Positions 62,040 through 64,000 of a DNA stretch of 64,000 nt are shown piece after piece. The notes under the pieces are model-generated. The model saw only the letters and a list, made by a program, of their open reading frames with translations, was not told the DNA's origin and did no database searches. The stretch is from DASXQK01 sp963724385 (GTDB lineage: Bacteria > Pseudomonadota > Alphaproteobacteria > Dongiales > Dongiaceae). Both the position numbers and the translations under genes were made by a program. The stretch covers positions 1,798,001 through 1,862,000 of the forward strand of contig CAVRUJ010000002.1 of NCBI GenBank assembly GCA_963724385.1, in the 5' to 3' direction. Within the stretch, counting starts at the first letter, position 1. Each line of letters opens with the position of its first letter.

Positions 62040-63296
62040 TCAGCGCGCCGCGCGCCTGCGGCCCCGATAGCCGCCGTAGTGCCGCCCGCCATTGCCGGGC
62101 CGGGCGGGCGCAGGGCCATGGCCGCGGGCCGGCGCCGGACTATGGGCGCGGGCCGGCGGCAGCGTGAAGCCGTGGTCGTCGATCACCGAGATCTGCCGGC
62201 CGATGAGCTTCTCGATGTCGCGCAGGTAGCTCCGCTCCTCGCCGCCGCAGAAGGAAAGGGCGACGCCGCTGGCGCCCGCGCGCGCCGTGCGCCCGATCCG
62301 GTGCACGTAGCTCTCGGGCAGGTTGGGTATCTCGTAGTTCACCACATGGGTGACGCCGTCGATATCGATGCCGCGGGCGGCGATGTCGGTCGCGACCAGC
62401 ACGCGGGCGCGGCCGCTGCGCAGGCTCTCCAGCGCCTTCTGGCGCTGGGGCTGGGACTTGTTGCCGTGGATGGCGACCGCATTGACGCCGGCGCGCTCGA
62501 GCTGCTCGGCGACGCGGTTGGCGCCATGCTTGGTCCGGGTGAAGACGATGACGCGCTTCAAGGCCGGGTCCTTCAGCACCTCGGCCAGGAGGTCGCGCTT
62601 GGCGCCGGAATCGACGAGATAGACGCGCTGATCGACGGTGTCGACCGTGGTCGCCGACGGCGTCACCTCGGCGCGGACCGGATCGGCCAGGATCTCCTGG
62701 ACGAGCCGCCCGATATCCGCCGGCATGGTGGCCGAGAAGAACAGGGTCTGACGCTGTTTCGGCAGCGCCTTCACGACGCGCCGCACATCGGGCAGGAAGC
62801 CCATGTCCAGCATCCGGTCGGCCTCGTCGAGAACGAAGATCTCGACCGCGTCCAGCCTCAGGTGGCCCTGCTGCATGAGGTCGAGGAGTCGGCCCGGCGT
62901 GGCGACGAGGATGTCGAGGCCGCGCGCGAGCGCCGAGACCTGCGGGCCCTGGCCGACGCCGCCGTAGACGGTGGCGTGGCTCAAGCCGGCATGCCGGCCA
63001 TAGGCCTTGAAGCTGGCGCCGATCTGGACGGCCAGCTCGCGCGTCGGGGTCAGGACCAGGGCGCGCATCTTGCGCGACCCGGCCTTGGCCGGCCGGCCTG
63101 CCAGGCGCTGCAGGATCGGCAAGGCGAAGGATGCGGTCTTGCCGGTGCCGGTCTGGGCGATGCCCAGGAGGTCACGCCCGGCGAGAAGGGGAGGAATCGC
63201 CCGGGCCTGGATCGGCGTCGGCGCGACGTAACCCTCGGCGGCGAGCGCGCGAAGCAGCGGCTCGGCCACGCCGAGGTCGGTAAAGGAGGGAGTCAC
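62040..63296 (-). CDS. DEAD-box RNA helicase (RhlE-like)
   Basis: A 418-residue helicase: Q motif (YVAPTPIQ), motif I AQTGTGKT, motif II DEAD, motif III SAT, and motif VI HRIGRTARAG. The C-terminal tail of about 45 residues is proline/arginine/glycine rich and probably binds RNA. This is the RhlE group in ribosome assembly and RNA decay. It stands alone, downstream of a 270-base gap. Confidence 0.93.
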   Translation of the reverse strand: MTPSFTDLGVAEPLLRALAAEGYVAPTPIQARAIPPLLAGRDLLGIAQTGTGKTASFALPILQRLAGRPAKAGSRKMRALVLTPTRELAVQIGASFKAYGRHAGLSHATVYGGVGQGPQVSALARGLDILVATPGRLLDLMQQGHLRLDAVEIFVLDEADRMLDMGFLPDVRRVVKALPKQRQTLFFSATMPADIGRLVQEILADPVRAEVTPSATTVDTVDQRVYLVDSGAKRDLLAEVLKDPALKRVIVFTRTKHGANRVAEQLERAGVNAVAIHGNKSQPQRQKALESLRSGRARVLVATDIAARGIDIDGVTHVVNYEIPNLPESYVHRIGRTARAGASGVALSFCGGEERSYLRDIEKLIGRQISVIDDHGFTLPPARAHSPAPARGHGPAPARPGNGGRHYGGYRGRRRAAR

Positions 63297-63567
63297 GATG
63301 TAATGATTCTTTCTAAGCCGGGTCGGCCCGCAATTCTAATGCGGCCGCCATGCGGCATTCTTGATCCATCCCTCGCGCGCGGCCGGGACGGTTCTGGTTA
63401 CTGGCGATGGTCTCGGGAATGCCGCAGCCGGGCGGCCGTTCGGCGGGTTTCGCCATGCTGGCCAGGGGCTGCTTCGCGCGATCGCGAGAAATCGTTGCGG
63501 GCGTTAGATGGGGCCTGCCGGTGGATAAGTCAAGCGCAATCGCGGCAAAGCCGCGTGGATGCGCCGA

Positions 63568-64000
63568 TCACGAGGCGATCGCGGGCAGCTCGTGCGGTGG
63601 CTCGGCGACTTGTCCCGGCGTCTGCAGCTGGGGCCGGAACTGGATCCGGAACACCTCGGCGTAGCGGCCGGCCTTGCGCAGCAGCTCTTCGTGCCGGCCG
63701 GACTCGACGATGCGCCCGGCATCGACGACATGGATGCAATCGGCTTGGGTGATGGTGTGCAGCCGGTGGGCGATGACCAAGGTCGTGCGCCCCCGGCAGA
63801 GCCGCGCGATGGCGTCCTGGACGTGGCGTTCAGATTCGCTGTCGAGCGAGGCGGTCGGCTCGTCCAAAAGGATGATCGGCGCGTCCTTGATGAGGGCGCG
63901 GGCGACCGAAACCCGCTGGCGCTGGCCGCCGGAAAGCTGCAGGCCATGCTCGCCCACGGGCGTGTCGTATCCCTCCGGGCAGTCGACGATGAAATCATGG
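63568..64000 (-). CDS. ABC exporter ATPase domain, C-terminal part (cut by the right edge)
   Basis: The visible 143 codons are the end of an MsbA-like ABC exporter. LSGGQRQRVSVARALI (signature), PIILLDEPTASLD (Walker B), VIAHRLHTI (H-loop) and a tail FRIQFRPQLQTPG are present. The frame runs off the right edge through VDCPEGYDTPVGEHG, so the membrane domain must lie beyond. The substrate is unknown. The gap 63297-63567 to the helicase start holds no gene that I can see. Confidence 0.9.
   Translation of the reverse strand, partial: HDFIVDCPEGYDTPVGEHGLQLSGGQRQRVSVARALIKDAPIILLDEPTASLDSESERHVQDAIARLCRGRTTLVIAHRLHTITQADCIHVVDAGRIVESGRHEELLRKAGRYAEVFRIQFRPQLQTPGQVAEPPHELPAIAS

Overview
The window is GC-rich chromosomal DNA from an alphaproteobacterium, most likely of the Rhodospirillales type. 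This rests on recognisable families: an IalB-like protein, a DUF1127 gene beside a GcvA-like LysR regulator, a PmtA-like methyltransferase, an Flp pilin, a GTG-started extra IF-1 and a PF06089 asparaginase. No rRNA, complete tRNA, CRISPR array or prophage is seen. I find about 60 protein genes. Two are cut by the window edges and one is a transposase remnant.

Layout. 1-5707: an edge fragment, queC, yccF, a proline-rich small protein, a membrane class III cyclase and a proline iminopeptidase. 5865-10364: a glycosyltransferase plus PIG-L deacetylase operon, divergent from two tandem ferritin-like diiron paralogs. 10797-19160: an inositol-centred cluster. It holds inositol-phosphate synthase, a HAD phosphatase, a nucleotidyltransferase, an ATP-grasp enzyme resembling inositol-polyphosphate kinases, a class III aminotransferase, a Gfo/Idh dehydrogenase, a CDP-alcohol phosphatidyltransferase and a flippase-like membrane protein. 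19495-26619: an IS5-type remnant, a second flippase-like protein, murJ, a PLP decarboxylase and an ABC permease/ATPase pair. 27408-36547: a lipase, thpR, a uracil-DNA glycosylase-like gene, a minimal zincin, phhB, a 3-hydroxyacyl-CoA dehydrogenase-like SDR, acetoacetyl-CoA synthetase, two aminotransferases and a DMT exporter.

36623-41044 is one 1473-codon gene joining an HNH nuclease domain, a NACHT-type NTPase and a long helical repeat region, a typical design for an anti-phage sensor. 41221-50660: a membrane protein, LysR/DUF1127, DinB, two methyltransferases, a quinone oxidoreductase, asparaginase, a TrmH-like enzyme, an IalB-like protein, rlmN and a small protein. 50818-56895: argG, an FtsJ-like methyltransferase, a small GC-poor insertion, a methyltransferase, formamidase, a candidate small RNA with two terminators and a trans-3-hydroxyproline dehydratase. 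56971-64000: hinT, hisE, an Flp pilin gene lying against the his genes, hisF, hisA, an IF-1 paralog, a hemolysin III family gene, a desaturase, a DEAD-box helicase and an ABC exporter fragment.

The most interesting system is 10797-19160, possibly extended to 5865. Its enzymes could make inositol phosphate, phosphorylate or ligate it, aminate it, activate it with a nucleotide, attach it to an alcohol or lipid and flip it across the membrane. I read it as an undescribed inositol-derived (perhaps amino-inositol) polar lipid or phosphodiester pathway. The second candidate is the HNH-NACHT protein. A third signal is non-coding: a short repeat beginning ACCACAGAG sits at the 3' end of six genes, always in the sense direction.
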